Assembly: GCF_014353015.1 (NCBI RefSeq)
Contig: NZ_CP060704.1
Location: forward strand, 4,551,001-4,615,000
Source of the DNA: Chitinimonas koreensis
GTDB lineage: Bacteria > Pseudomonadota > Gammaproteobacteria > Burkholderiales > Chitinimonadaceae
Direction of reading: 5' to 3'
DNA length: 64,000 nt
The translations under genes and the position numbers were made by a program. The stretch's first letter is position 1. Every line of letters begins with the position of its first letter. This document shows positions 1-8,879 of the stretch, in pieces. The notes under the pieces were generated by a model. The model ran no database searches. It was not told the DNA's origin and worked only from the letters and a program-made list of their open reading frames with translations.

Positions 1-871
1 CCATCGAGCAGGAATCGACCTGGCAGGCCGACCCGGTGGTGCCCGGCCTGGGCAAGATGGTGTGGGCCAGATCGAGCAGAAGGCGCACGCCAAGGGCCTG
101 CCGCTGACGCTGGTTCAGGCCGCGCTGCTGGTGAGCTCGCGCGACGGCCGCAGCTACAAGGCGCGCATCGATGCGCTGCGCACCGAGCGCGAGATGAATG
201 CGCTGTTCGAGGAGATGGCCGACGAGGCCAAGCGGCTGGGCCTGCCGCTGAGCATGGCCAACCCGATCCGCACCGGCGGGCCGATGCAGGTCAGCATCGC
301 CTTCGCGGCAGGCCACGCCAAGGCCTGGCCCTATCCCTACCCGATCAAGGACGGCATCCGCCACGAAGTGTTCACCCGCCGCGGCGGCGTCTACTTCGGC
401 ATCGCCAACCTGCTGCATTACCGGGTGAACTACGGCGAGATGCGCTACCGCTTCGCCGACTACAACGCCGGCCGTTTCTCCAGCCGCAACGCCGCCTTCC
501 AGGCAGCGGTGGCCAGGGTGTCCAAGCGCAAGATCGGGCTGGACGGCGACCTGCTGCGCTACGAGGCGGGGGTGCCGTCGAGCGCGCCGAGCGACACGCT
601 GGCGGCGGTGCGCGCGATCGCCGGCCGGCTCGGTCTCGGCGCTGCCGCGATCGAACGCGACCTGGCGCTGGAGAAGGACGGCGGCTTCGACCAGACGGCC
701 TTGTACCGCCGGGTGTTCGAGCTGGCCGACCAGGCCGCCGGCAAGCCGCTGCCGCGCGCGGTGCTGCCGCAGATCCGGCTGAAGAGCCCCAAGATCACCC
801 GCAAGCTGACCACGGCGTGGTTCGCCGAGCGGGTGGAGGGAAGGTATCGGACTTGTCTGGGGCGGCAGTGA
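1..871 (+). CDS. DUF1615 family protein, 5' truncated by window edge, with a frameshift
   Basis: This is the C-terminal part of a DUF1615 protein, a family of proteobacterial lipoproteins of unknown function. The frame from base 3 reads IEQESTWQADPVV...GKMVWA, and the frame from base 62 continues IEQKAHAKGLPLTLVQ to the stop at 869-871. The two join if one C is restored in the gggcc run near 64-68, giving W-A-Q-I-E-Q. The body carries the family's conserved stretch HEVFTRRGGVYFGIANLLHY and then YNAGRFSSRNAAFQ. The GTG at 62 is therefore not a real start, and the true start lies left of the window. The family assignment rests on recall of these conserved blocks. The single-base defect matches many others in this window and is probably an assembly error. 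Confidence 0.75.
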   Translation, partial: HRAGIDLAGRPGGARPGQDGVGQIEQKAHAKGLPLTLVQAALLVSSRDGRSYKARIDALRTEREMNALFEEMADEAKRLGLPLSMANPIRTGGPMQVSIAFAAGHAKAWPYPYPIKDGIRHEVFTRRGGVYFGIANLLHYRVNYGEMRYRFADYNAGRFSSRNAAFQAAVARVSKRKIGLDGDLLRYEAGVPSSAPSDTLAAVRAIAGRLGLGAAAIERDLALEKDGGFDQTALYRRVFELADQAAGKPLPRAVLPQIRLKSPKITRKLTTAWFAERVEGRYRTCLGRQ

Positions 872-879
872 GTTGTAAG

Positions 880-1099
880 GCGCGTGAAATTAAGGCGCGT
901 GAAACGTGAAATGTGAAACCCCATCCCCCACCCAGCCTCCCCCTTGAAGGGGAGGAGCAGGACGCATCGGTTCCGGGCGGCAGTGACTGTCAGACGTGTC
1001 GCAATCGGACGCCCTCCCCTTCAAGGGGAGGGTTGGGGGCGGCCGGCGCAGGCTGGGAGATGGGGTTCCACGTTTCACATTTCACGTTTCACCTTTCAC
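880..1099. repeat. GTGAAA-heptad inverted repeat element, copy A
   Basis: The left arm (about 885-920) is GTGAAA heptads and the right arm (1070-1099) is TTTCAC heptads. Inside them a second inverted pair, CCCATCCCCCACCCAGCC (921-938) against GGCTGGGAGATGGGG (1051-1065), extends the symmetry. The middle holds the palindromic cctccccttgaaggggagg type of sequence twice. The element fills nearly all the space between the DUF1615 stop and the convergent binding-protein gene, whose stop is 5 bp away. It could act as a bidirectional transcript end, but there is no terminal U run. Confidence 0.7.
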
Positions 1100-1103
1100 A
1101 GCT

Positions 1104-1931
1104 CTACTTCGCCTGCACCCGCCAAAGCTGAATGCTCCGCTCGATCAGGTCGTCCATCACCTTGTCGCGCGCCAGCTTCTGCATCGCCCGTGCGATGCGG
1201 CCGCGCATCTCGCCGCTGTTGCAGGCCGACTTGTGCGACAGCGTCAGCAGCAGGTCCTCGTTGCTGATCGAGGCCGAGGCCGCGCGCAGGCCCTTGATGC
1301 CGAGCTTGGCAGCGTAGGCCAGGCCCGGCGCCTCCTCGTAGATCAGGTAGTCGGCGCGAGACAGCGCCAGCATCTTCAGCGCGCTCTCCAGGCTCGGCAC
1401 CTTCTGGATCTCGAGGTTGTCGCGCGCATAGCGGTCGAAATCCTCGCCGAAACTGTTGTTGATCACCGTGATGCCGTTGAAGCCGACCAGGTCGGCCCAT
1501 TTGCCGTAGCGCAGCGCATGGTCGTCGCGGGTCCAGATCACCGTGCGGGTATTGCGGATCGCCGGCCAGAAGTAGTCCATGTACTCCTGCCGTTGCAGCG
1601 TGAAGAAGGCGCCGGCGATCAGGTCGACCCGGCCCTGCTTGACCTCTTCCTGCACCCGGCCCCACGGCCCGGCGTACTTGACCGTGATCGGCACGCCGAG
1701 CTCCTTGGACAGTCGCTGCATCAGCTCGGCATTGGCGCCGACCAGCCGGTCCTGGTCGTTCGCGTCGCGCCACAGGAAGGGCGGGTACTCGGGATTGCCC
1801 GAGGCGATCATCTGCTTGCAGCCCGGCGGCAAGCCGGGCACGGCAACCGCCGGCAACGCGGCCGCGACGGCCAGCAGGCCGTGCAGCAAGGCGCAATGGA
1901 CGCGGAATCCAGGCAGGCGGGCAAGGGGCAT
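1104..1931 (-). CDS. Periplasmic solute-binding protein (SBP_bac_3 type), orphan
   Basis: The product is about 275 aa with an N-terminal signal peptide (MPLARLPGF, then a hydrophobic stretch ending AVAVPGLPPG). The mature part has the layout of family 3 amino-acid-type binding proteins: NPEYPPFLW at the first strand, LVGANAELMQRLSKELG, then GRVDLIAGAFFT and the second lobe FNGITVINNSFG. It would bind a small solute in the periplasm. No permease or ATPase gene is nearby, so it may serve a distant transporter or a sensor. The ATG at 1931 gives the better signal peptide; an in-frame ATG at 1958 adds nine residues. It is divergent from the HerA-like gene with a 129-bp gap. Two more such orphan proteins lie in the window. 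Confidence 0.8.
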   Translation of the reverse strand: MPLARLPGFRVHCALLHGLLAVAAALPAVAVPGLPPGCKQMIASGNPEYPPFLWRDANDQDRLVGANAELMQRLSKELGVPITVKYAGPWGRVQEEVKQGRVDLIAGAFFTLQRQEYMDYFWPAIRNTRTVIWTRDDHALRYGKWADLVGFNGITVINNSFGEDFDRYARDNLEIQKVPSLESALKMLALSRADYLIYEEAPGLAYAAKLGIKGLRAASASISNEDLLLTLSHKSACNSGEMRGRIARAMQKLARDKVMDDLIERSIQLWRVQAK

Positions 1932-2060
1932 GGCGCGTCCTTTCTTGGCGCAGGACATCAGCTCCCAGTCTAGGCGATCCGCGGGCGGGTGCCGGCGCTT
2001 TGACGCGCGCGGCGAAACTGGCACAGTGACGCATCCGCTTCCCGCCCGAGGATCACCCCG

Positions 2061-3610
2061 ATGACCGCCCCCCTGCTGATCGCCAAGCGCGACGACACCG
2101 CCCTCGAACTGCTGCCCGCGCTGGCCAACCGCCACGGCCTGATCACCGGCGCCACCGGCACCGGCAAGACGGTGACGCTGCAGCGCATGGCCGAGGCCTT
2201 TTCGCGCATCGGCGTGCCGGTGTTCATGGCCGACGTGAAGGGCGACCTGTCCGGCATCGGCGCCGGCGGCAGCGCATCGCCCAAGCTCTCCGCGCGGCTC
2301 GACCAGCTCGGCCTGGAGCCGGCCTTCGCCGCCAGCCCGGCGGTGTTCTGGGACGTCTACGGCGAGGCGGGCCACCCGGTGCGCGCCACCGTGTCGGACA
2401 TGGGCCCGCTGCTGCTGGGCCGGCTGCTCAACCTCAACGAGGTGCAGGCCGGCGTGCTGCAGCTGGTGTTCAAGATCGCCGACGACAACGGCCTCTTGCT
2501 GCTGGACCTGAAGGACCTGCGCGCGATGGTCCAGCACGTCGGCGACCACGCCAAGGAATTCACCACCGAGTACGGCAACATCTCGGCCGCCAGCGTCGGC
2601 GCGATCCAGCGCGGCCTGCTCACGCTCGAGCAGCAGGGCGCCGACCGCTTCTTCGGCGAGCCGATGCTCGACATCGCCGACCTGATGCAGACCGACGGCG
2701 AGGGCCGCGGCGTGGTCAACGTGCTGGCGGCCGACAAGCTCTACCAGTCGCCCAAGCTGTACGCGACCTTCCTCTTGTGGCTGCTGGCCGAGCTGTTCGA
2801 GCAGCTGCCCGAGGCCGGCGACCTCGACCAGCCCAAGCTGGTGTTCTTCTTCGACGAGGCCCACCTGCTGTTCAACGACGCGCCGCCGGCGCTGGTCGAG
2901 AAGGTCGAGCAGGTGGTGCGGCTGATCCGCTCCAAGGGCGTCGGCGTCTATTTCGTCACCCAGAATCCGCTCGACATCCCGAGACCGTGCTGGGCCAGCT
3001 CGGCAACCGGGTGCAGCATGCGCTGCGCGCCTTCACCCCGCGCGACCAGAAGGCGGTCAAGGTGGCGGCCGAGACGCTGCGCGCCAACCCGGCCTTCAGC
3101 GCCGAGGCGGCCATCACCGAGCTCGGCGTGGGCGAGGCGCTGGTGTCCTTCCTCGACGCGCGCGGCACGCCGTCGGTGGTCGAGCGCGCCTTCATCGCCC
3201 CGCCCGGCTGCCGGCTCGGTCCGCTGACGCCGGCCGAACGCCGCGCGCTGATCGAGGGCTCGGTGCTGTTCGGCCACTACGAGGCGGCCGAGGACCGCGA
3301 ATCGGCCTACGAGAAGCTGCGCGGCCAGCCGGCCGGCAACGGCGGCGCGGCAGGCCGGGGCACGCCGGCGGGCCCGGCCGGCGACGCGGCGACGGCGCCG
3401 CAGCAGGAGGAAGACGGCGGCGGGATGTTCGGCGGACTGGGCGGCGCGCTCAGCGAAATCCTGTTCGGCAGCACCGGCCCGCGCGGCGGCCGCCGCGACG
3501 GCGTGGTGCAGACGGCGACCAAGAGCATGGCGCGCACCATGGCCAACGAGGTCGGCCGCCAGGTGCTGCGCGGCGTCCTGGGATCGATCTTGGGCGGCCG
3601 CCGCCGCTGA
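2061..3610 (+). CDS. HerA-like ATPase of the DUF853/YjgR family, with a frameshift
   Basis: This is a P-loop ATPase of the HerA/FtsK-like superfamily, whose members are predicted DNA-pumping helicases. The Walker A motif GATGTGKT lies near residue 33 and the Walker B motif VFFFDEAHLLF near residue 265. QNPLDIP follows, then the frame breaks at the ccc run at 2978-2980. Adding one C joins it to ETVLGQLGNRVQHALRAFTP in the frame that ends at 3610, for a total of about 516 aa, normal for the family. The C-terminal third carries a Gly/Ala/Pro-rich linker and a final conserved block ending LRGVLGSILGGRRR. The start ATG at 2061 is close to an AGGA-like sequence. The cellular role of this family is not settled. 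Confidence 0.85.
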
Positions 3611-3627
3611 TCGCGGCGTCGGCCGCC

Positions 3628-3955
3628 CGTGAAAGGTGAGAGGTGAAACGTGGGTCGCCGCTGCGCGGCTCGCGGCAAGCGGCGGACGTCGCCTCACTTG
3701 AGGGCGGCGCTGCCGCACCTGCGTTTTCGTCCACTGCGCGTATCGCCCTGCTAGGCCGGGATTCATTCCGACAGCGATGTGCATTCCGACAGCGATGTGT
3801 ATTAGTTACGGCAGCCCTGCCCAGGACGCTGCCCGGATGAATTCCGACCAACCAATCCCCCGCTCTCCCATCGCGGCGCAGCCGCACCAGACTCAATCCC
3901 CACCTGCCTTCGAGCCGCGCAGCGGCGACCCACGTTTCACTTTTCACCTTTCACG
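3628..3955. repeat. GTGAAA-heptad inverted repeat element, copy B (MITE-like)
   Basis: This is the clearest copy of the family. The left arm 3628-3672 and the right arm 3911-3955 are 45-bp inverted repeats with only two mismatches, made of GTGAAA heptads followed by GTGGGTCGCCGCTGCGCGGC. They enclose about 238 bp with no convincing gene. The interior holds an exact 18-bp tandem duplication at 3764-3799. Gene-free length, long terminal inverted repeats and dispersed copies resemble a non-autonomous mobile element, but I see no target-site duplication and no transposase. The rest of the 3611-4079 gap is A/T-richer sequence that may hold the promoter of the next gene. Confidence 0.75.
3764..3799 (+). 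repeat. 18-bp tandem duplication
   Basis: CATTCCGACAGCGATGTG occurs twice head to tail with no mismatch, inside element copy B. The word ATTCCGAC also appears in the palindromic repeats at 29268-29355 and 48115-48180, so this may be a rearranged half of that other family. Confidence 0.85.
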
Positions 3956-4079
3956 TTCCACACACCTATCCATTCGTCATAAATTGTTCAGCTAGCGTTC
4001 AGCGCAACTGGACGACCATCCGTGCATCGAACGAGGTAAGGCAGGCACGTCGCCCGCCCCAAATCGCAGGAGACGCACC

Positions 4080-4648
4080 ATGAACAAGTCCATGCTGACC
4101 GGCGCCATCATCGGCGGCGCCGCCGTGATCTCGCTGGGTTCCGTGGCCGGCTACCAGGCTCTGAAGGGGCCGAGCTATGCGCAGGTGATGCAGGTCGCCG
4201 AGGTGAAGGAAACGGTGAAGACCCCGAGCAGGTGTGCAAGCAGGTCCAGATCACCCACCGCAAGCCGGTGAAGGACGAGAACCGCATCGCCGGTACGCTG
4301 ATCGGCGGCCTGGTCGGCGGCGCGCTGGGCAACCAGGTCGGCGGCGGCAACGGCAAGAAGATCGCCACCGTGGCCGGCGCCGTCGGCGGCGGCTACGCCG
4401 GCAACCAGATCCAGAAGAACATGCAGCAGAAGGACACCTACACCAGCAGCGAACAGCGCTGCAAGACGGTGACCCGCAGCCACGACCGCGTGGTCGGCTA
4501 CGACGTGCAGTACAAGCTCGGCGACAAGATCGACACCGTGCGCATGAGCCAGCCGCCGACCAGCGACCGCATCCCGGTCGAGCACGGCCAGCTGGTGCTC
4601 GCCACCGCGCCAGTCGCGATCACCCCGGCGGTCGTGCCGGCCAACTAG
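4080..4648 (+). CDS. Glycine-zipper 2TM domain outer-membrane protein, with a frameshift
   Basis: The product is a small envelope protein of about 189 aa. The N-terminus MNKSMLTGAIIGGAAV is a membrane segment, followed by ALKGPSYAQVMQVAEVKETVK. The frame breaks at the cccc run 4222-4225, and one added C leads into EQVCKQVQITHRKPVKDEN. A glycine zipper then follows (AGTLIGGLVGGALGNQVGGG and AGAVGGGYAGNQIQ), typical of SlyB/Rick_17kDa-like surface proteins, and a C-terminal domain with two cysteines. Such proteins sit in or across the outer membrane and contribute to envelope integrity. An AGGAG-like site precedes the ATG (caggagacgcacc). A strong terminator follows at 4690. The frameshift is probably an assembly error. 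Confidence 0.85.
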
Positions 4649-4689
4649 GCCCGATTTCTCCCTCGAGGGAACCCTCTCCCTCACCCCTT

Positions 4690-4717
4690 GGGGCGCCATG
4701 GTGCGCCCCGTTTTTTT
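4690..4717 (+). terminator. Rho-independent terminator after the glycine-zipper gene
   Basis: The stem GGGGCGC / GCGCCCC with a short CATGGT loop is followed by seven T residues. It lies about 42 bp after the stop codon. Confidence 0.9.
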
Positions 4718-4763
4718 GCCGCTTGATTGGCTCACCTGCCTGCTTGCATCGCACCCGAGCAAA

Positions 4764-4798
4764 GCGAGGCGCCCTCGCGGAGGCAAGGGCGGGGAGAG
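4764..4798. repeat. GCGAGG-CCCTCGC palindromic repeat, diverged copy
   Basis: The sequence gcgaggcgccctcgcggagg followed by caagggcggggag is a diverged version of the exact 34-bp repeat found at 50667 and 58889. The rest of the 4649-4953 gap holds a small hairpin CGTCCGG-CTTTG-CCGGACG near 4849 and, just before the next gene, CGTCGG/CCGACG (4926-4944) touching its ribosome-binding site. No gene is seen in the gap. Confidence 0.6.
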
Positions 4799-4953
4799 TG
4801 GGAATTGAACCAGGGCGCGCCGATCATCCAGCCGGCCCTGAGCGCGAGCGTCCGGCTTTGCCGGACGCCCGGGCTGCGGGCGAATGCCACGTCGATGTAT
4901 CCAAAATTCACGGCAAGCGATAAAACGTCGGTCATTTTCCGACGGAGACCCCG

Positions 4954-5538
4954 ATGAACAAACGCCAATTCCTCGCCGGCGCCGCGCTCGCCGCCGGCGC
5001 CCTGCCCGCGCTCGCCGCCAAGCCGGCCGCCTCCGCCGCGCGCGGACCGGTGCTGCTGACCCTGACCGGCGCGGTCGGCAAGACCAACCGCGGTCCGTTC
5101 GATCCGCAATTCGACCAGATGATGGGCAAACACAAGGTCAAGTTCGACCGCGCCTTCACCTTCGATTTCGCCGCGCTGGCCAAGCTGCCGCAGCAGACCA
5201 TCACCTCGACGCTCGAATACGACGGCAAGCCCCACCAGCTGCGCGGCCCGCTGCTGACCGACGTGCTGGCCGCCGCCGGCGCGAGCGCCGACAACCCGCG
5301 CATCCTGCTGCAGGCGGTCGACGGCTACGCGGTGATGTCGCCGCTGGCCGACCTGCGCCGCTTCGGCTTCATCATCGCCCACGAGATCGACGGCAAGCCG
5401 CTGGCGCTCGGCGGCATCGGCCCGCTGTGGGCGGTCTACGACCCGGGCCGCTTCCCGGAACTGGCGGCCAAGACACTGCCGGAGCGCTTCGCGCTGTGCC
5501 CGTGGGGGATCTATCACATCTCGGTGCAGGCGGGGTGA
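4954..5538 (+). CDS. Exported molybdopterin-fold oxidoreductase-like protein
   Basis: The product is 194 aa and starts MNKRQFLAGAALAAGALPAL, a signal peptide that may be Tat-like though it lacks the twin arginine. The mature part aligns by eye with the sulfite-oxidase-type molybdopterin-binding fold: LRGPLLTDVLAAAGA, then LQAVDGYAVMSPLADL, and GGIGPLWAVYDPGRFPEL. It is much shorter than a full sulfite oxidase and lacks an obvious cofactor cysteine, so it may be a stand-alone domain that does not bind the cofactor. GGAGA stands just before the ATG. It converges on the histidine kinase gene; small genes of this family often sit beside sensor kinases, but a functional link is only inferred. Confidence 0.7.
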   Translation: MNKRQFLAGAALAAGALPALAAKPAASAARGPVLLTLTGAVGKTNRGPFDPQFDQMMGKHKVKFDRAFTFDFAALAKLPQQTITSTLEYDGKPHQLRGPLLTDVLAAAGASADNPRILLQAVDGYAVMSPLADLRRFGFIIAHEIDGKPLALGGIGPLWAVYDPGRFPELAAKTLPERFALCPWGIYHISVQAG

Positions 5539-5552
5539 GCGGCGGGCGCACC

Positions 5553-5578
5553 GACGGCCGGTGAATGCGCCGGCCGTC
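5553..5578. terminator. Hairpin between convergent genes, possible bidirectional terminator
   Basis: A 9-bp stem GACGGCCGG / CCGGCCGTC with an 8-nt loop lies between the stops of the molybdopterin-fold gene and the histidine kinase. There is no T run on either side, so efficiency is uncertain. Confidence 0.4.
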
Positions 5579-7280
5579 AGGCGCTCTTGTCGGTCTCCAG
5601 CAAGGCCACCAGCTCCGCCGGCGGCGGCAGCCAGAAGCTGAAGGTGGCGCCCTCGCCCGGCCGGCTTTCGACCCGAATGCCGCCATGGTGGCGGTGCACC
5701 ACGCGCTGGGCGATGGCGAGGCCCGAGCCGCCGCCCGACATGCCGCTCTCGCCGTGGAAGCGCTGGAACGGCGCGAACAGCCGCTCGGTGGCCGAGGCGT
5801 CGAAGCCGGCGCCGTTGTCGCGCAGCACGATCTCGCGATGGCCCTCGTGCATGCGCTCGAACAGTTCGATCAAGGGCGCCTCGACCTGCTCGGTGAAGCG
5901 CCAGGCATTGCGCAGCAGGCAGTCGAGCAGGATGCGCAGCAGGCCGCCGTCGCCGTGCACCGTCAAGCCGCGCGCCACCTCGAAGCGCAAGGCCGGCCGC
6001 GGCGACTGGCTGGCGAGGTCGTCGGCGATGTCCTGCGCCAGTTCGCCCAGGTGCACCTTGCCGACGTTGAGCGGCCGGAGCGAGATCTTCGACAGGTTGA
6101 CCAGGTCTTCCAGCAGCCGGCCCATGCGCTCGCCGGCGCCGAGCACGCGGTCGAGGTAGTCGCGGCCGCTGGCGTCGAGCATCGACGCGTAATCCTCGCG
6201 CAGGATGGTGCCGAAGCCGTTGATCGCGCGCAGCGGCGCGTTGAGGTCGTGCGAGACCGAATAGGTGAAGGCCTCGAGCTCGCGCATGGTGCGGCGGACC
6301 GCGCCGGTGCGCGCGTTGACGCGCGCCTCGAGCTCGGCGTTGAGCCGCGCCACCTCCATGTCGCGCAGCAGCCGCTCGAGCTCGGCGCCGGCGCGGCCGG
6401 AGAACAGCTCGAGCAGGCGCCGCACGGTATCGGGATAGCGGGCCGGCCGGTCGTCGATCACCGCCATCAGGCCCAATACGCGGCCGTCGGAAGCCAGCAG
6501 CGGCACGCCGACGTAGCTCTGCGCGCCGAGCTCGCGCAATGCGCGGTTGTCGGGGAAGCGAGCCTGGATGTCGCAGGGGAACAGCCAGGTGCCGTCGGCC
6601 ACCACCTGCTCGCACGGGGTGCCGGCCAGGTCGAATTCGTAGGGCGCCAGCGGCGCGTCGTCGAGCCAGGCGGCCACCACCCGCGCGCGCTCGGGCAGCG
6701 GATGCGGCGAGACCTCGGCGACGAAGGCATGGCGCACTTCGAGCGCGCGGCACAGCACGTTGGCCAAGGTGGCGAAGAAGGCCTGGCCGACGGTGGCGGC
6801 CAGCACCTGCTGCACCGTCTGCACCATCCAGTTGAAGCGATGCTCGTCGCTCACGTCGCGGTTGATGCCGGCCATGCGCAGCGGCCGGCCGTCGGCCCCG
6901 CGCTCGACCCAGGCGGTGCCCTTGATGAAGCGCCAGCCGCCGGCCGGGTCGCGCACCCGGAACACCGTGTCGTAGGGCCGCTCGCCGGTCAACGCGGCGC
7001 GCACCTCGAGGTAGAGCCGCGGCAGGTCTTCGGGATGGATGGTCGACAGCCAGGTGGCGCCGGTGTGGTCGAAGCTGTCCGGGTCGAGGCTGTAGACCTC
7101 GTACATCGCCTGGCTCCACAGCAGGCGGTCGCGCTCGAGCTCCCACATGAACACACCGATGCCGCCCGAGTAGGCGGCGTGCAGCAGTACGTGGGCGATC
7201 TCGCCGGGGTCGTCGAGGTTCTCCGCGGCGCGGATGTGCAGCTTGGAAATGTCGGGCATGGCCGAAGCGGTGCGTTGCAT
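5577..7280 (-). CDS. PAS-GAF sensor histidine kinase
   Basis: The product is 567 aa with no clear membrane segment, so it is probably a cytoplasmic sensor. In order it has a PAS fold (about residues 35-145, with IHPEDLPRLYLEV and FIKGTAWVERGADGRP), a GAF domain (about 155-300, with SYVGVPLLASDGRVLGLMAV), a coiled linker, a HisKA domain with the phospho-acceptor in YSVSHDLNAPLRAI, and an HATPase domain with N-box LLRNAWRFTE, G1 LRDNGAGFD and G2 GGSGLAIAQRVV. This is the phytochrome-like HisKA class. No response regulator gene is adjacent, so the partner is unknown. A perfect 8-bp hairpin at 7293-7315 lies between it and the mutarotase upstream. Confidence 0.88.
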   Translation of the reverse strand: MQRTASAMPDISKLHIRAAENLDDPGEIAHVLLHAAYSGGIGVFMWELERDRLLWSQAMYEVYSLDPDSFDHTGATWLSTIHPEDLPRLYLEVRAALTGERPYDTVFRVRDPAGGWRFIKGTAWVERGADGRPLRMAGINRDVSDEHRFNWMVQTVQQVLAATVGQAFFATLANVLCRALEVRHAFVAEVSPHPLPERARVVAAWLDDAPLAPYEFDLAGTPCEQVVADGTWLFPCDIQARFPDNRALRELGAQSYVGVPLLASDGRVLGLMAVIDDRPARYPDTVRRLLELFSGRAGAELERLLRDMEVARLNAELEARVNARTGAVRRTMRELEAFTYSVSHDLNAPLRAINGFGTILREDYASMLDASGRDYLDRVLGAGERMGRLLEDLVNLSKISLRPLNVGKVHLGELAQDIADDLASQSPRPALRFEVARGLTVHGDGGLLRILLDCLLRNAWRFTEQVEAPLIELFERMHEGHREIVLRDNGAGFDASATERLFAPFQRFHGESGMSGGGSGLAIAQRVVHRHHGGIRVESRPGEGATFSFWLPPPAELVALLETDKSA

Positions 7281-7320
7281 GAAACCAGTCTAGCAGCCGC
7301 TCGATAGGCGGCTGCTCGAA

Positions 7321-8157
7321 TCAATGACCGTTCGACCGGGGCGCGATCGACCGGGTCGCGTCCGACCGGGTCGCTCTCGACCGGGACAGCCGCATGCCGG
7401 CGCGATGGGTCTCGCCGGCCGCCAGATGCACCGCCGCCGCGCCGATGTTGCCGCGCTCGACGCAGGCATAGCGCGGCCAGTGCGGCCCGATGTCGGCCTG
7501 GGCGTTGTCGGGGCCGATGTTCCAGACCACCGCGCTGCGCATGCCGTCGGCCTCGATCAGCACCCGGCGTTCGCCCTCGACCAGGATCAGCGGCTCGGGC
7601 GCGATTTCGAACACCGCGTCGATCGGCTCGGCCAGCGCGACGATGCCCTGCTGCGGCATGGTGACGTGGCCGACCTCGCGCCGTAGCCGGCCTTCGAGGC
7701 CCTCGACGCGGCAGGCGCGCACGTCGTCGACCGCGAAGTAGCTGTGCAGCGCATAGGTGAATTCGATCGGCGCGTCGTCGCGGTTCTCCACCGCGAAATC
7801 GATGCGCAGCGCGGCATCCTCCAGCGCCACCGTCAGCTCGGCGCGGAAGCGGTGCGGCCACAGCGCGCGGCCGGCTTCGTCGTCGCACAGTTCGAAGCGC
7901 GCTTGGCGGTCGTCCTGCGCCAGCACGGTCCAGTCGCGGTTGCGGGCGAAACCGTGGGCCGGCAGGCCGGTCGGATGCTTGCCGAACCAGGGAAAGCAGA
8001 CCGGCACGCCGCCGCGGACCGCGCGGCCGGGCTCGAAGGCCGCCAGCGGCGACAACCACAACAGCGGCACGCCGCCGAGTTCGGCGTCGAGCACCTGGGC
8101 GCCCTGCCGCGCGATGCGCGCGCGGCCGTGTTCGGATACGAGTTCGATGATGTCCAT
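7321..8157 (-). CDS. D-hexose-6-phosphate mutarotase (YeaD-like aldose epimerase)
   Basis: The product is 278 aa of the aldose 1-epimerase superfamily, YeaD/YMR099C branch, which interconverts alpha and beta anomers of hexose 6-phosphates. The family landmarks are visible: GGVPVCFPWFG, HGFARNRDW (catalytic His region), YALHSYFAV (second His), and the Glu in RYACVERGNIG. The C-terminus runs past the usual end with RSRATRSDATRSIAPRS, which is encoded by a 15-bp tandem repeat and is unlikely to be part of the fold. The gene is followed on the same strand by the histidine kinase after 40 bp. Confidence 0.9.
   Translation of the reverse strand: MDIIELVSEHGRARIARQGAQVLDAELGGVPLLWLSPLAAFEPGRAVRGGVPVCFPWFGKHPTGLPAHGFARNRDWTVLAQDDRQARFELCDDEAGRALWPHRFRAELTVALEDAALRIDFAVENRDDAPIEFTYALHSYFAVDDVRACRVEGLEGRLRREVGHVTMPQQGIVALAEPIDAVFEIAPEPLILVEGERRVLIEADGMRSAVVWNIGPDNAQADIGPHWPRYACVERGNIGAAAVHLAAGETHRAGMRLSRSRATRSDATRSIAPRSNGH
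7333..7392. repeat. Four 15-bp tandem repeats at the 3' end of the mutarotase gene
   Basis: The units are CGACCGGGGCGCGAT, CGACCGGGTCGCGTC, CGACCGGGTCGCTCT and CGACCGGGACAGCCG. The period is a multiple of three, so copy-number changes keep the frame and only lengthen or shorten a basic five-residue tail unit. Confidence 0.9.
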
Positions 8158-8263
8158 GCCGGGGCTCCGCTCGGGATCGCTGACGAATGAAGGGCGGCCG
8201 GAGCCGCCCAGGCGCCGTTGTACCAGATCGCGCCGGCCGCCGCTGCGCCGCGGCGGCCGCGGA

Positions 8264-8812
8264 CTAACCCGCCAGCTCGGCCAGCACCGTCTCGCTCGGC
8301 GCCACCCGCAGCCGGTTCTTGCCGGCCTCGAGGCCGTGCAGCAGCAGGTTGTGGTGCTCGACGATCTGCGCCGCGGAGAGGCCGCCGGTGTCGATCGTGC
8401 CGTGCGCGTCGCCGACCAGCACCACGTCGTAGCCGCGGCCGACCGCGCTGGCGCAGCCGGACTGGACGCAGTACTGGGTCATGCAGCCGGCCACGATCAG
8501 GGTGTCGATGCCGCGCTGCGCCAGCTCCTCGCTCAGCGTGGTGTCGTGGAAGGAATCGCGGAAGCGCTTGCGCACCACCGGCTCGCCCGGCTGCGGCGCG
8601 ATGCGCGCATCGATCTGCCAGCCGGCCGAGCCGGGTTGCAGCAGCGGGTCCTCGTCGTCGTCGTGCTGCACGTAGATCACCGGCACCTTGGCCGCGCGGG
8701 CGGCGTCGGCCAGGCCGGCGATGGTCGCCACCACCTCGTCGCCGCGCACGATCGGCAGGCCCGAGATCAGCCCGTGCTGTACGTCGATGATCAGCAAGGC
8801 GCGTTGCGTCAT
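8264..8812 (-). CDS. Cysteine hydrolase of the isochorismatase family
   Basis: The product is 182 aa with the isochorismatase-like fold: MTQRALLIIDVQHGL with the catalytic Asp, VIYVQHDDDEDPLL, VVRKRFRDSF with the catalytic Lys, and the nucleophile region DTLIVAGCMTQYCVQSG with the catalytic Cys. Family members are small amidases or nicotinamidase-like hydrolases, and the substrate here cannot be read from sequence. The start at 8812 is chosen because CGAGGAGAACGAC before it gives a good ribosome-binding site; a longer form from 8866 has none. Flanked by the mutarotase and the MBL gene on the same strand. Confidence 0.88.
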   Translation of the reverse strand: MTQRALLIIDVQHGLISGLPIVRGDEVVATIAGLADAARAAKVPVIYVQHDDDEDPLLQPGSAGWQIDARIAPQPGEPVVRKRFRDSFHDTTLSEELAQRGIDTLIVAGCMTQYCVQSGCASAVGRGYDVVLVGDAHGTIDTGGLSAAQIVEHHNLLLHGLEAGKNRLRVAPSETVLAELAG

Positions 8813-8879
8813 GTCGTTCTCCTCGTCGGTTCGGGCCGGCCGGATCTTCGGCGGGCCCGGTTGCAAAGCGGTGAAGCCG

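Noticed and set aside
3628..3955. Heptad arrays as a CRISPR array
   Set aside because: The units are seven bases, adjacent, inverted on the other side, and there are no spacers of even length and no cas genes.
4926..4948. A riboswitch before the molybdopterin-fold gene
   Set aside because: Only a 6-bp hairpin touching the ribosome-binding site is present, with no conserved aptamer that I can recognise.
4732..7146. An 804-residue open frame on the minus strand overlapping the histidine kinase
   Set aside because: It is a +1 shadow of the kinase gene; motif-bearing PAS, GAF and kinase sequence is in the other frame.
7293..7315. Terminator between the mutarotase and the kinase
   Set aside because: The 8-bp stem is perfect, but there is no T run after it on the coding strand.
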